A stretch of 64,000 nucleotides of DNA, taken from NCBI GenBank assembly GCA_963773745.1, contig CAVZCL010000005.1, forward strand, positions 1,612,001 to 1,676,000, read 5' to 3'. Positions 27,565 through 36,156 of this stretch are shown in pieces. Within the stretch, counting starts at the first letter, position 1. Each line of letters opens with the position of its first letter. Made by a program: the position numbers and the translations under genes. The notes beneath the pieces are model-generated. The model was not told the DNA's origin. It did not search any database and saw only the letters and a program-made list of their open reading frames with translations. This stretch comes from UBA5069 sp963773745. Its GTDB lineage: Bacteria > Chloroflexota > Anaerolineae > Caldilineales > Caldilineaceae.

Positions 27565-28986
27565 TTGCCGCGCGCCGTGGATGCGCTCTGGCGCTTTCTG
27601 CGCAGGCCGTCGCTGGCGATTCTACTGGCATTGCTTCTGCTCGCGCTGCTGATTGCGGCGCGCGTCGTGCCGCAGCTCCCGGGCCAGGCCGCCGAGGACC
27701 CCGCCTCGGCCATGCGCTGGCTCAACGCCGAGCAGGATAGCTGGGGCGCGTGGGGTGGCTTGCTGCGCGCGCTCGGCCTCTTCAACGTGTCGGACAGCCC
27801 GCTCTTCTATCTGCTGCTGGCGCTGCTGGCGCTCGTCTGCGGGGTGCACCTGGCTGCTGCCATTGTGGCTGCGCGCCTGCCCCATCACCTGGCCGCGGCG
27901 CTGGATGCGCGCTCGATGCGCCGCTCGATGGCTCGCCGCTGGCCGCGCCCCTGCCCCTGCCCGACATTGCCGGCATTGTCGCGCTGCGCGAACCAATGCC
28001 GCACCCACCCGAGGCCGCCGCCGCGCAGCTGACCGAGGCGTTGGAGGCGACAATCGGCCCCGTGCAGCGGCGCACCGTGCACGCGGCATCAGGCGCGAGT
28101 GAGACGCGCCTCCTGGCCCTGGCGTACATGCGTGCGCTGGCGCTGCGCCCCCTCGTCCCCGGCGGCGCGCTGCTCGCGCTCGCGGTGCTCTGGGTTACGG
28201 CGACCTTTGGCTGGGATGTGCGCCCGCCCACGCTCGCGCCCACCGAGACGTACAACTCGCCCATCCATGGCGTGGCGCTCGAATATGCCCTCCCGGTGGG
28301 GGAAGAGGGCGCTGCTGACGGCAGAGATCCGCGGCGAGAGCGCCACGCTGCCGGCAAACGCAAGCCGGGCGCGCGTGAGCGGCGTCGACGTGCGTGTCCA
28401 GCGCAGCGCGCCGGCGCTCTTGCTGCGCGTCGATAGACCGCTGCTGGCGCTGCCAGGCGCGCTTGAGAGCAGCGCCGAAGTGGGCCTTGTCTTCCCCCAG
28501 CCCGGTAGCGAGCAGATTGTGCTGCTGCCTGCATCGGGCACGGGCGTGCGCGTGGTGCGTCTGCTGGATGAGACGGGCGGCGGCTTCCTGATTGAAGTCT
28601 ACGCGCGTGACGGCGTGCAGCCGGTGCAGCGCGTAGAGGTGACCGAGGCGCAGTCGCTCATGCTGCCGCTCGAGAGCGGTGACGTGGCGCTGCAAGTGGA
28701 GCCGACCGTGGGGTTGGATGTGACTGTGCAGCGTGCGCCAGGCGGCTGGCTGCTTTGGCCGGCGCTGCTGCTGCTGCTTATCGGTTTGGCAAGCCTCTGG
28801 TGGAAGCCCGTCTTCGCCCTCGCCCAGCTTGCGCCCTGGCCGGTGGAGCGCACAGTGCTCACGCTGCAAAGCAACCACCGCGAGCTGATGGACAAGTACG
28901 ATAACTTCGACGCAGAGCGCGCAGAGAAAACGCGAAGGAAAGCCAAAGCGAGAACACAGATCAAAACGGAAACAGCAGGGACATAA
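27565..28986 (+). CDS. ResB-like cytochrome c biogenesis membrane protein, two frameshifts
   Basis: The N-terminus LWRFLRRPSLAILLALLLLA then ARVVPQLPGQ matches the first helix and following PQ element of ResB/Ccs1, which with ResC carries haem to apocytochromes. A second helix (LFYLLLALLALVCGVHLAAA) follows. The frame shifts at about 27905-27945 and again near 28310. The third part has a periplasmic beta-rich domain (TAEIRGESATLP onward) and a last helix WLLWPALLLLLIGLASLWW. No ResC/CcsA gene is adjacent. The last codons up to the TAA at 28986 lie inside the left arm of a palindrome. Identification rests mainly on the first two helices. Confidence 0.65.
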
Positions 28987-29068
28987 GATGGATAATCCAT
29001 CTTTGTCCCTGCTGTTTCCGTTTTGATCTGTGTTCTCGCTTTGGCTTTCCTTTGCGTTTTCTCTGCGC
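28919..29068. repeat. Large palindrome between convergent genes, about 65-bp arms
   Basis: Arms 28935-28983 and 29004-29052 are perfect over 49 bp and extend to 28919 and 29068 with one mismatch. Core GGAAAGCCAAAGCGAGAACA, plus GCAGAGAAAACGC. It encodes the C-terminal tail of the upstream ResB-like frame and ends 21 bp before the stop of the deacetylase gene on the other strand. Confidence 0.95.
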
Positions 29069-29089
29069 CTTTGCGCCTCTGCGTCGTCT

Positions 29090-30001
29090 TTACAGTTGTG
29101 CAAACTCCTCCGTTGCGGCACGGTGCACCAATGCGTGTCGCCGCGCCAGCGCTGCAATGTCGCGGCTGTAGCCACCGCCAATGACGCACGCGACTGGAAT
29201 TCGCCGCCGCAGCGTCTCGCGCAGCACATACCTGTCGCGCCAATAGAGCCCCGCGTCCGTCAGCGCCAGCTTGCCCAGCAGATCATCGGCATGCGGGTCC
29301 ACCCCCGCATCATAGAAGACGATATCCGGCTTTACCTGCTCCAGCAGGCCAGGCAGCAGGTCGGCCAGGCGCGCCATGTAGGCGTCGTCGTCCATGCCGT
29401 TGGGCAGCTCCACATCCAGGTCGCTGGTCGCCTTGCGAAAGGGGAAGTTGGCCTGACAGTGCATGGAGAAGGTGAAAACAGAGTCGTCGCCCGCAAAGAT
29501 CGCGGCGCTGCCGTCGCCCTGATGGACGTCGAGGTCCACAATCAGCACGCGGCCCACACGCCCGCTTGCCTGCAGCACGCGCGGGGCCACGGCAATGTCG
29601 TTGAAGATGCAGAAGCCCGATCCAAAGCTGGCGTGGGCGTGGTGCGTGCCGCCCGCGAGGTTGCAGGCGAGGCCATGCTCCAACGCGAGCTCGGCCGCAA
29701 GCACCGTGCCCGCCAGCGCCACGCGCGTGCGGTGCACAAGCGCCGCGCTCCACGGAAAGCCAATGCGCCGCATGGGCGCGGCCTCGAGCGTGCCGGCGAG
29801 GTACGCCTCCACATAGGCGGCGTCGTGGGCCAGCGCCAGCCAGGCCGCCGGCGCCTCCTCCGGGCAGTGGAACTGGTCGGGCGTGGCCACCCCATCGCGC
29901 AGCAGCACCTCATAGAGCGCGCCGAACTTGGCCATAGGGAAGCGATGGCCCTCGGGCAGTGGCGTGCTGTAGTCGGGGTGGTAGACGAGGGGAAGGGGCA
30001 T
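29090..30001 (-). CDS. Histone-deacetylase-superfamily hydrolase (AcuC/AphA type)
   Basis: A zinc-dependent deacetylase of 303 aa when started at MPLPLVYHPDY (30001); the longer frame has no support. The catalytic features are all present: the tandem histidines in NLAGGTHHAHASFGSGFC, zinc ligands in VDLDVHQGDGSA, and YDAGVDPHADD. Bacterial members remove acetyl groups from polyamines, acetoin-pathway proteins or other small acetylated amines; the substrate here is not evident. It lies downstream of tdk on the same strand and convergent to the ResB-like gene. Confidence 0.9.
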   Translation of the reverse strand: MPLPLVYHPDYSTPLPEGHRFPMAKFGALYEVLLRDGVATPDQFHCPEEAPAAWLALAHDAAYVEAYLAGTLEAAPMRRIGFPWSAALVHRTRVALAGTVLAAELALEHGLACNLAGGTHHAHASFGSGFCIFNDIAVAPRVLQASGRVGRVLIVDLDVHQGDGSAAIFAGDDSVFTFSMHCQANFPFRKATSDLDVELPNGMDDDAYMARLADLLPGLLEQVKPDIVFYDAGVDPHADDLLGKLALTDAGLYWRDRYVLRETLRRRIPVACVIGGGYSRDIAALARRHALVHRAATEEFAQL

Positions 30002-30057
30002 TGGGTGCGGTGCCAGAGTTCGGACTTCCCAAAAAGAAAAGATGACTGAAAATTGAG

Positions 30058-30091
30058 GATTGATGATTGGTGCAGGCGTCAATCATCAATC
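30058..30091. repeat. GATTGATGATTG hairpin
   Basis: Perfect 12-bp arms 30058-30069 and 30080-30091 with a 10-nt loop, and a further CAATCATCAATC copy at 30097-30108 offering an alternative partner. It sits between the tdk stop and the deacetylase start. Confidence 0.8.
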
Positions 30092-30119
30092 TTCAGTTTT
30101 CAATCATCAATCTTCCTTG

Positions 30120-30746
30120 TTATCCCGGAAACTCAATCGCCAACTGCAAATCGCTCACACGCAGGGGGCGGCCGGGCACATCGTGGCAGGCGCGGCAGCG
30201 CGCCTCGTAGCTCTCGCTGCCGCCCACGAGAATCACCGGGTCGTCGTAGCGCGCCGGGTGGCCGTCGATCAACCGCTGTGTGCGCGATGCCGGCGCACCG
30301 CAAACCACGCAAATGGCCTGCAGCTTCTCCACGCTTTCGGCCAGCGCCATGAGCATTGGCATGGGGCCAAAGGGCTCACCGCGGAAGTCCTGGTCAAGGC
30401 CGGCGGCAATCACGCGCTTGCCGGCATCCGCCAGCGCGTCGCAGACATTGACGATGTTGTCGTCAAAGAACTGCACTTCGTCAATCGCCACCACCTCGGT
30501 CTCCAGCAACACGGCGGCCAGCAGGGCGCTGGAGTCCGTTACGGCGTAGACGTGATCCCACGCAATGCCCGTATGCGAGGCCACGCGCCGAATGCCGTAG
30601 CGGTGGTCGATGACCGGCTTGAAGACCTGCAGCCGCTTGCGCGCAATTTGGGCGCGCCGAATACGCCGCAGCAGCTCTTCCGTCTTGCCGCTGAACATGG
30701 AGCCGCAGATGAGTTCGAGGTTGCCGTCGGGGAGGATGTGGGGCAT
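30120..30746 (-). CDS. tdk: Thymidine kinase
   Basis: A type II thymidine kinase of 208 aa that phosphorylates thymidine in nucleotide salvage. Walker A is ICGSMFSGKTEELLRR, the Walker B/lid region is VVAIDEVQFFDD, and the structural zinc site uses CVVCGAPASRTQR and CRACHDVP. I start at MPHILPDGNLEL (30746) because GGAGGT lies 5 bp upstream; the frame extends a further 19 codons without an RBS. It follows the rpmE terminator. Confidence 0.95.
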   Translation of the reverse strand: MPHILPDGNLELICGSMFSGKTEELLRRIRRAQIARKRLQVFKPVIDHRYGIRRVASHTGIAWDHVYAVTDSSALLAAVLLETEVVAIDEVQFFDDNIVNVCDALADAGKRVIAAGLDQDFRGEPFGPMPMLMALAESVEKLQAICVVCGAPASRTQRLIDGHPARYDDPVILVGGSESYEARCRACHDVPGRPLRVSDLQLAIEFPG

Positions 30747-30789
30747 GGAAACCTCCGCTTGGGTGCGAGTTTCGCTGAATTGAAAGAAG

Positions 30790-30817
30790 CAGGGCAGAGA
30801 CACGTGTCTCTGCCCTG
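30790..30817 (-). terminator. Terminator after rpmE
   Basis: Perfect 28-bp palindrome CAGGGCAGAGACAC / GTGTCTCTGCCCTG. On the minus strand it is followed by CTTCTTTCAATTC, a pyrimidine-rich tail. It lies about 60 bp past the rpmE stop and before tdk. Confidence 0.8.
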
Positions 30818-30875
30818 AGGACTGGCATCTTCATCCGCGCCGGCGCCCCTGGGCGACCAGGAGCGCTGCGCTGGA

Positions 30876-31223
30876 TTACGCGGGCTGCTCGAGTTCGTAC
30901 TTGGCGTAGACTTCGGCAGCGGCTGCGTCGGCATTGCCGCCACGGGCGCGCGCCTTGCGGGCGGCGTCGTCGGCTTCGGAACGCACGCGCAGTTCAAGCT
31001 CACGGCGGGCCGATTCGCTCTGGCGGCGCTCGAGGCGCTTCATAAAGCGCTCAACCTGGCCGGCCGTGTCCACAATGCGCTGCTCGCCCGTGTAGAAGGG
31101 GTGGCAGGCGCTGCAAACGTCCGTGCGAATTTCGGGCTTCGTGCTGCCTGTTGTCCACGAATTGCCGCAGGAGCATGTAACGCGCGCAGTGGGGTAATAC
31201 TTGGGATGGATTTCTGCCTTCAT
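30876..31223 (-). CDS. rpmE: Ribosomal protein bL31 with long C-terminal extension
   Basis: The first 70 residues are a zinc-binding (C+) L31: MKAEIHPKYYPTARVTCSCG, then CSACHPFYTGEQRIVDTAGQ and VERFMKRLERR. A further 45 residues are highly charged and Ala/Arg/Glu-rich, predicted as a long helix ending in KYELEQPA. Typical L31 is 65-85 aa, so the 115-aa length is unusual. It belongs to the rplU-rpmA-rpmE transcript. Confidence 0.95.
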   Translation of the reverse strand: MKAEIHPKYYPTARVTCSCGNSWTTGSTKPEIRTDVCSACHPFYTGEQRIVDTAGQVERFMKRLERRQSESARRELELRVRSEADDAARKARARGGNADAAAAEVYAKYELEQPA

Positions 31224-31257
31224 GGTTGCTGTGCCCTCTGGTCCGGAAAAACCGGGC

Positions 31258-31551
31258 CTACTGTTGCACCGGCGCGGCGCTGGCTTCCGCCGCTGCGCTG
31301 CGCGGGTAAACGCTAATCTGCTTCCGGTTCTTCTTGCCCCATTCGAAGGTTACCACACCCTCGATCTTGGCAAAAATGGTGTTGTCGCTGCCCAGGCCAA
31401 CATTCTGGCCAGGGAGGAACTTGGTGCCGTGCTGGCGCACGATAATGCTGCCGGCAGGCACAAACTCGCCGCCGTACTTCTTGATACCCAGGCGCTGCGA
31501 ATTTGAGTCACGACCGTTGCGGCTTGATCCGCCACCTTTTTTGTGAGCCAT
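31258..31551 (-). CDS. rpmA: Ribosomal protein bL27
   Basis: A 97-aa protein starting MAHKKGGGSSRNGRDSNSQR, the standard bL27 N-terminus that reaches towards the peptidyl-transferase centre, followed by GIKKYGGEFVPAGSIIVRQ. The start at 31551 has AAGGAG upstream. No Firmicutes-type N-terminal cleavage extension is present. It lies between rplU and rpmE. Confidence 0.97.
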   Translation of the reverse strand: MAHKKGGGSSRNGRDSNSQRLGIKKYGGEFVPAGSIIVRQHGTKFLPGQNVGLGSDNTIFAKIEGVVTFEWGKKNRKQISVYPRSAAAEASAAPVQQ

Positions 31552-31654
31552 CGAAAAGTCTCCTTCACGCATCAACCTGCCATCGGCAGGCCCGTTAGTC
31601 TCTCAGTGTACTTGTCGCCGCAAAAAGTGTCAGCGAGGCTGCTTACGCTTGCAC

Positions 31655-31966
31655 CTAACCTTCGATGGACACGATCTCCAGGCGGCTGATGTACTGGCGA
31701 TGGCCCTTGCGCACGCGAATGCGCTTCTTGGGGCGGTATTTGAAGACCAGAATCTTGTTGCCCTTATACTGTCCCGTGACCTTGGCGGTGACTGTTGCGC
31801 CCTCAACTGTGGGCTGTCCCACGCGCACGCTGTCGCCATTGGCAACCAGCAGCACGTCGGTCAATGTCAGCGTCTCGCCAACTTCACCGGCCAGCTTCTC
31901 CACTTCCACCGAGTCCCCTGGGGCGACACGGTACTGCTTTCCACCTGTGCGAATGACTGCGTACAT
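31655..31966 (-). CDS. rplU: Ribosomal protein bL21
   Basis: A 103-aa protein starting MYAVIRTGGKQYRVAPGDSV and ending GHRQYISRLEIVSIEG, with the family signature KILVFKYRPKKRIRVRKGHR. The start at 31966 follows AAGGA; the longer frame reads through the structured leader. It is the first gene of rplU-rpmA-rpmE and has a consensus promoter and a 180-nt leader. Confidence 0.97.
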   Translation of the reverse strand: MYAVIRTGGKQYRVAPGDSVEVEKLAGEVGETLTLTDVLLVANGDSVRVGQPTVEGATVTAKVTGQYKGNKILVFKYRPKKRIRVRKGHRQYISRLEIVSIEG

Positions 31967-32147
31967 AGCTTCTGTCCTTGTGGACTGCGCCCGGTATGAG
32001 ACCGGGACCTTTTGGACCGCGCCCGGCATCAGCCGGGGCTTCGGGAGCGGCTCTGCACCCCAAGGCTGGGGATTGCAGATGAGAAAAAGCTGCTGGTCGA
32101 TTGATCCCGCACACAGGCAGGGAATAACCTTCCCTTTTGGGCAGCAG
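31967..32147 (-). promoter_or_regulatory. Structured 5' leader of rplU with duplicated stem-loop module
   Basis: The leader contains three GC-rich hairpins before the start codon. Nearest the gene are two tandem modules, 31976-32007 and 32008-32038. Each is a CCGG..CCGG hairpin (CCGGTCTCATACCGG and CCGGCTGATGCCGG on the minus strand) followed by the near-identical linker GGGCGC(A/G)GTCCA(C/A)AAGG. A third hairpin is CCCCAGCCTTGGGG within CTGCA..TGCAG, at 32055-32078. The second module ends in the rplU ribosome-binding site AAGGA, so a protein binding to it could control translation. Autoregulation by an r-protein is inferred. Confidence 0.6.
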
Positions 32148-32153
32148 CACAGC

Positions 32154-32182
32154 AGTATACCGTGCGCGAGGCGGGAAGTCAA
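32154..32182 (-). promoter_or_regulatory. Promoter of rplU-rpmA-rpmE
   Basis: On the minus strand, TTGACT (32177-32182), exactly 17 bp, and TATACT (32154-32159). The start is predicted near 32147. Confidence 0.88.
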
Positions 32183-32201
32183 ACCCGGGCGTCCCTTTTC
32201 C

Positions 32202-32369
32202 GTAGGTCACGTCTCCCGGCGTGACGCCGTTGTAGGTCACGTCTCCCGGCGTGACGCAGCCCGCAGGGCTGAATGTTTTTGCCATCAATACAAATTGGTA
32301 GAGGCGACACGATCTGCAACTGCATTCAGCCCTGCGGGCAGCGTCACGCCGGGAGACGTGACCTACAAC
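32202..32369. repeat. Nested palindromic repeat, second copy of the 5664 type
   Basis: Unit A at 32202-32226 is repeated at 32229-32257, which pairs perfectly over 29 bp with 32341-32369 (core GTAGGTCACGTCTCCCGGCG). Inner arms GCAGCCCGCAGGGCTGAAT (32255-32273) and their partner ending at 32342 pair with one mismatch. Compared with 5664, stem bases CTGA have become CCGG and the partner arm has changed to match. Confidence 0.92.
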
Positions 32370-32497
32370 TCCGTGCCGCAACAGCGCACTCCGCCCTTTT
32401 TCCCAATACGCGCATGTCACCTTGCTCTGCGACCTGAGCATCAATGTCCACATTTTGCACAATGAAAATTTAGCAATTGCATAGAATGTGTGTTAAC

Positions 32498-32515
32498 CTA
32501 CCGATTATTAGGTAG
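32498..32515 (+). promoter_or_regulatory. Probable TetR operator and -10 region
   Basis: Imperfect palindrome CTACCGATTATTAGGTAG with 5-bp perfect ends (CTACC/GGTAG), in an AT-rich patch 65 bp before the TetR gene. TAGACT at 32512-32517 with TGTTAA 16 bp upstream is a possible overlapping promoter. Autoregulation is inferred. Confidence 0.5.
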
Positions 32516-32580
32516 ACTGTGGTAAAGTTCTATCGGATTGGGACGCAGCGCCGTGCTGCAAGCCTGCATGGTTTTAATTG

Positions 32581-33261
32581 ATGCGTAATGAGGTTGGCCT
32601 GATGTCTGACTCTTTGATCCAAATCCAGCACCCCGAAGGGCCGCCGACTGTTGACTCGGCGGATCCGCGCCAGCGCGTCCTGGACGCCGCTGAAACGCTC
32701 TTCATGAAGCGCGGCTACAACGCTATTGCCCTGCGCGACATCGCCGATGCGCTCGGTATCAAGCAGGCGTCGCTCTATTATCACTTCCCGCAGGGCAAGG
32801 AAGAGCTCTATGTGGCGGTGGCTGAGCGTGCCTTTGCGCGCCACTTTGCGGGCATGGCCGCAGCGCTGCAGGGGAGCGACACGCTCGAGGAGCAGCTCAA
32901 TGGCGTGGCTACATGGTTCGGCACCCAGCCGCGCATGTGCCTCATGGGCATGGTGCACGCCGATCTGCCTGCGTTGCAGCCCGACCATACCAACTCGGTG
33001 ACGCAAGCCGCCTTTCTCGGCCTCTACCGCCCCCTTGTAGAGCTCTTCTCGCAAGCGCAGGCACAGGGAGAGATCGGCGGCTCCAGCCCGCACATGCTGG
33101 CAGGGGCGTTTCTGGCCCTGCTCGATGGATTGGCGATTGGCTCGACAATGCCCAACGCACCACAGCGGCCCGAAATGGCCGTCGAACTGATTTCACTCTT
33201 TCTCAATGGCGCAAGGCCGCGCCACGGCGACGCTGGCGTCACCGCCATATCCAACAGCTGA
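32581..33261 (+). CDS. TetR-family transcriptional regulator
   Basis: About 226 aa. The N-terminal HTH reads RQRVLDAAETLFMKRGYNAI, ALRDIADALGIKQASLYYHF and PQGKEELYVAV, classic TetR. The C-terminal ligand domain is helical, with a MGMVHADLP segment seen in regulators of drug and solvent efflux. The TTG three bases upstream is an alternative start. It precedes an MFS exporter by 67 bp and a DevBCA-type ABC exporter, the likely targets. Confidence 0.9.
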   Translation: MRNEVGLMSDSLIQIQHPEGPPTVDSADPRQRVLDAAETLFMKRGYNAIALRDIADALGIKQASLYYHFPQGKEELYVAVAERAFARHFAGMAAALQGSDTLEEQLNGVATWFGTQPRMCLMGMVHADLPALQPDHTNSVTQAAFLGLYRPLVELFSQAQAQGEIGGSSPHMLAGAFLALLDGLAIGSTMPNAPQRPEMAVELISLFLNGARPRHGDAGVTAISNS

Positions 33262-33328
33262 ATGCAGCTTTATTCACCCCTGTTCTTTCATCTTGTTCGC
33301 GCACTTTTCTGAACCGCAGGAGCAACAC

Positions 33329-34619
33329 GTGGCAAAATCACGACTCACCACCATCTTCCTTATCGTCTTTGTGGACATTCTCGGCTTCGGCCTCATCCTC
33401 CCGCTGCTCCCCTACTATGCCGAGACCTACGGGGCGAGCGTCTGGGTTACAGGGTTGCTCGTCGCGTCCTACGCCGCTGCACAGCTCATCGGTGCGCCGC
33501 TGCTCGGCCGCCTCTCCGACCGCTTTGGTCGCCGCCCCATTCTGCTCTTGAGCATTGCAGGCACGGCCTTAGGCTTCCTTCTCCTGGCGCTTGCCGAGCC
33601 AATCGGCGCCGCCCTGGGCGCCATTTTTGGGGCGGCAGCGGCAATCAACGGTTTCATCATCGGCATCATGTTCTTCAGTCGCATTCTGGACGGGCTGACG
33701 GGCGGCAATATCTCGGTGGCGCAGGCGTACATCACCGACGTCACCGACAAGGAGAGTCGCGCCAAGGGGCTTGGCCTGCTGGGTGCGGCCTTCGGCTTCG
33801 GCTTCATCATTGGCCCGGCAACGGGCGGCCTGCTGAGCACCTGGGGCTACGCTGTTCCTGCGTATGTGGCGGCCGCCCTCGCCGCCATCAACCTGGTGGC
33901 CGTCTACGTCTTCCTGCCCGAATCGCTAACCGATGCGCGCCGCGCAGAAATTGCTGCGCGGCCCCGCCCCGAGATTAGCTTTAGTGCGCTGGCCGCTGCC
34001 TTCAACCGGCCACGTGTGGGCCCGAATCCTCCACACGCGCTTCTTCTATGGGCTGGCCTTCGCCATGTTCACCTCCATCTTCAGCCTCTACGCGGCCGGC
34101 GGCCCGCTCAATCTTTCGCCGCAGAGCACAGGCTTTGTGCTGGCGTATGTGGGGCTGCTTTCGGCCATTGTGCAGGGCTTTGCGATTGGCAAACTGGTCA
34201 AGCGCTTCTCTGAGGTGACGCTCATGCTGGCTTCGGCCATCGCCATGGTGGCAGGCTTCTTTTTGTGGGGCGTTGTGCCCAACGTGCTGCTGCTGCTGAT
34301 TGTGCTGCTGCCCCTTTCGATTGGCGGCGGCGTCATGAACACAATCCTCAGCAGCGTGCTCACCAAGGCTGTGCCGGGCGAGGAAGTGGGTGGCACTCTC
34401 GGTCTGGCGACTTCGGTGGAGAGCTCGACGCGTGTGATTGCGCCTGCGTTGGGTGGCTTCCTGCTTGCTCAGTTCGGCGTGTGGGGGCCGGCGCTCTTCT
34501 CGGCGCTGATGATGCTCTGGGTGAGCACATTCATTTGGCGGCGCTTCGTCGTCAATCCCGACCCGCCGCTGGACGAAAATGCCGGTGAAGCGCCACCGCT
34601 TGTTATGGCGAGCCACTAG
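33329..34619 (+). CDS. MFS efflux transporter (TetA/Bcr-like), one frameshift
   Basis: About 430 aa with 12 TM helices. Helix 1 is IFLIVFVDILGFGLILPLLP, motif A is LLGRLSDRFGRRPI, and DGLTGGNISVAQAYITDVT is the motif typical of the DHA1 TetA group. The frame breaks near 34018 in the central cytoplasmic loop and resumes as RILHTRFFYGLAFAMF. The start is taken as the GTG at 33329, which has GCAGGAG 8 bp upstream. It probably exports a toxic compound sensed by the TetR regulator. The break is likely a sequence error. Confidence 0.88.
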
Positions 34620-34646
34620 GCGCAAGCGGCGCAAGCGCTGCGCGTT

Positions 34647-34724
34647 TCGTAGCGGCTGCTTCAGCTGCCGAACTCACCAATAACGGCACGTCTTCGATTA
34701 CGGCAACTGAAGCAGCCGCTACGA
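34647..34724. repeat. Palindrome of the TAGCGGCTGCTTCAGCTGC family
   Basis: Arms 34647-34670 and 34701-34724 pair over 24 bp with one mismatch. It lies between the MFS gene and the HlyD-like gene. Confidence 0.9.
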
Positions 34725-34807
34725 GCGACTTGAATCGCTGCCACACGACACCACTGGATGCACATTTTGTTCTGCTTTCGGTTTACCAAACAGCTTAAGG
34801 GTCCCGT

Positions 34808-36148
34808 ATGAAACGCTTTCTCGCAATTCTGGCTCTTCTCCTTGTTGTTGCGCTGGCAGCCGGCGGCGGCTGGTACCTCTTTGGCGGCGGCGCAGATGCC
34901 GCTGCCGCCGAAGCGCAGGCCGCCACAGCCGTCGACGGTAACACGCGCACCGATAGCGGCCTCGTCGCCGTGGATGCGCCGGCGCGCCTTGATGCCATTG
35001 TGGCCGATGCGAAAGTCGTCCCCGTGCAGGAGGCAAACCTCAGCCTGCCGACCGGCGGCCTCGTTTCCGAGTTGCTGGTGCAGGAAGGCGAGCAGGTGGA
35101 GGCCGGCGACCTGATTCTGCGTCTCTCCGCCTCGCAGCAGCAGGTGAGCGTGACGCAGGCACAGGCCCAACTGCAGCGTGCGCAGGCTACGCTGGAGCAG
35201 CTTGTGGCCGGCGCACGCCCGCAGGAGATTGTCACAGCGCAGGCGGCAGTGGATGCGGCCACCGCGCGCCTTACACGCCTGCAGGAGGGCGCCGGCCCGG
35301 GCGAACTGGCCCAGGCGCAGGCAGCCCTCTCAGGCTCCAGCGCGGCCCTGGCCAGGCTCTTTGAGGGGCCGGATCAGAGCGCCTTCGTTGCCGCCCGTGC
35401 TGACCTCTTCAACGCGCAGGCCGCGCTCACACAGGCGCAGCGTGCCTATGACCAGGTCAGTTCGCGTAGCGACATCGGCGCCATGCCACAGTCGGCCCAG
35501 CTGCAAACGGCGACGAATAACTTTGAGGCGGCCCAGGCGCGCTTCGATCTGCTGAGCGCACCCCCCAGCGCCGCTGACGTGGCGCGTGCCAGCGCGGACG
35601 TCCAGCGCCAGAGCGCGAGCATCGACACACTGCGCAATACGCTGCCCTCGGACATTGCCTCGGCCGAGGCTGATCTTGCTGCGGCACAGGCGCAGTTGGA
35701 GCTGCTGCTGGCCGGCGCACGCGTCGAGCAGATTGCCATTGCCGAGGCCGACGTGGCCGCCGCGACCGCGCAACTGCAGCAGGCGCTCGTTGCCCTTGCC
35801 GATACCGAGCTGCACGCGCCCTTTGCCGGCACCATCGCCGAAATTGCAGTTAACCTCGGCGAGCAGGTCAATCCGGGCGCGCCCATTGCCACCCTGGCCG
35901 ATCTGGGCACGTGGCAGATTGAGACCGCCGACCTCAAGGAGCTCGACATTGCCCGTGTGCAGCCTGGCACGCTTGTCAAGCTCACCTTTGACGCGCTGCC
36001 CGACGTGACGCTCGACGGCGTCGTGCGCCTGATCCGCCCGCGCGGCGGAGACAACCGCGGCGATGTTGTTTACACCGCCGTCATCGACCCGCAGGAGAGC
36101 GACCCGCGCCTGCTCTGGAACATGACTGCCGTCGTCACCGTGGAATAG
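34808..36148 (+). CDS. HlyD/DevB-type periplasmic adaptor (membrane fusion) protein
   Basis: A 446-aa protein with an N-terminal membrane anchor (RFLAILALLLVVALAAGGGW). The first lipoyl half is around PVQEANLSLPTGGLVSELLV. A long Ala/Gln-rich coiled coil spans about residues 110-320, and the second lipoyl half is DTELHAPFAGTIAEIAVNLG, followed by a beta-barrel. The coiled coil contains two related blocks (LVAGARPQEIVTAQAAVDAA and LLAGARVEQIAIAEADVAAA), suggesting an internal duplication. It begins an adaptor-permease-ATPase set like DevBCA. Confidence 0.92.
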   Translation: MKRFLAILALLLVVALAAGGGWYLFGGGADAAAAEAQAATAVDGNTRTDSGLVAVDAPARLDAIVADAKVVPVQEANLSLPTGGLVSELLVQEGEQVEAGDLILRLSASQQQVSVTQAQAQLQRAQATLEQLVAGARPQEIVTAQAAVDAATARLTRLQEGAGPGELAQAQAALSGSSAALARLFEGPDQSAFVAARADLFNAQAALTQAQRAYDQVSSRSDIGAMPQSAQLQTATNNFEAAQARFDLLSAPPSAADVARASADVQRQSASIDTLRNTLPSDIASAEADLAAAQAQLELLLAGARVEQIAIAEADVAAATAQLQQALVALADTELHAPFAGTIAEIAVNLGEQVNPGAPIATLADLGTWQIETADLKELDIARVQPGTLVKLTFDALPDVTLDGVVRLIRPRGGDNRGDVVYTAVIDPQESDPRLLWNMTAVVTVE

Positions 36149-36156
36149 GAAGAGAA

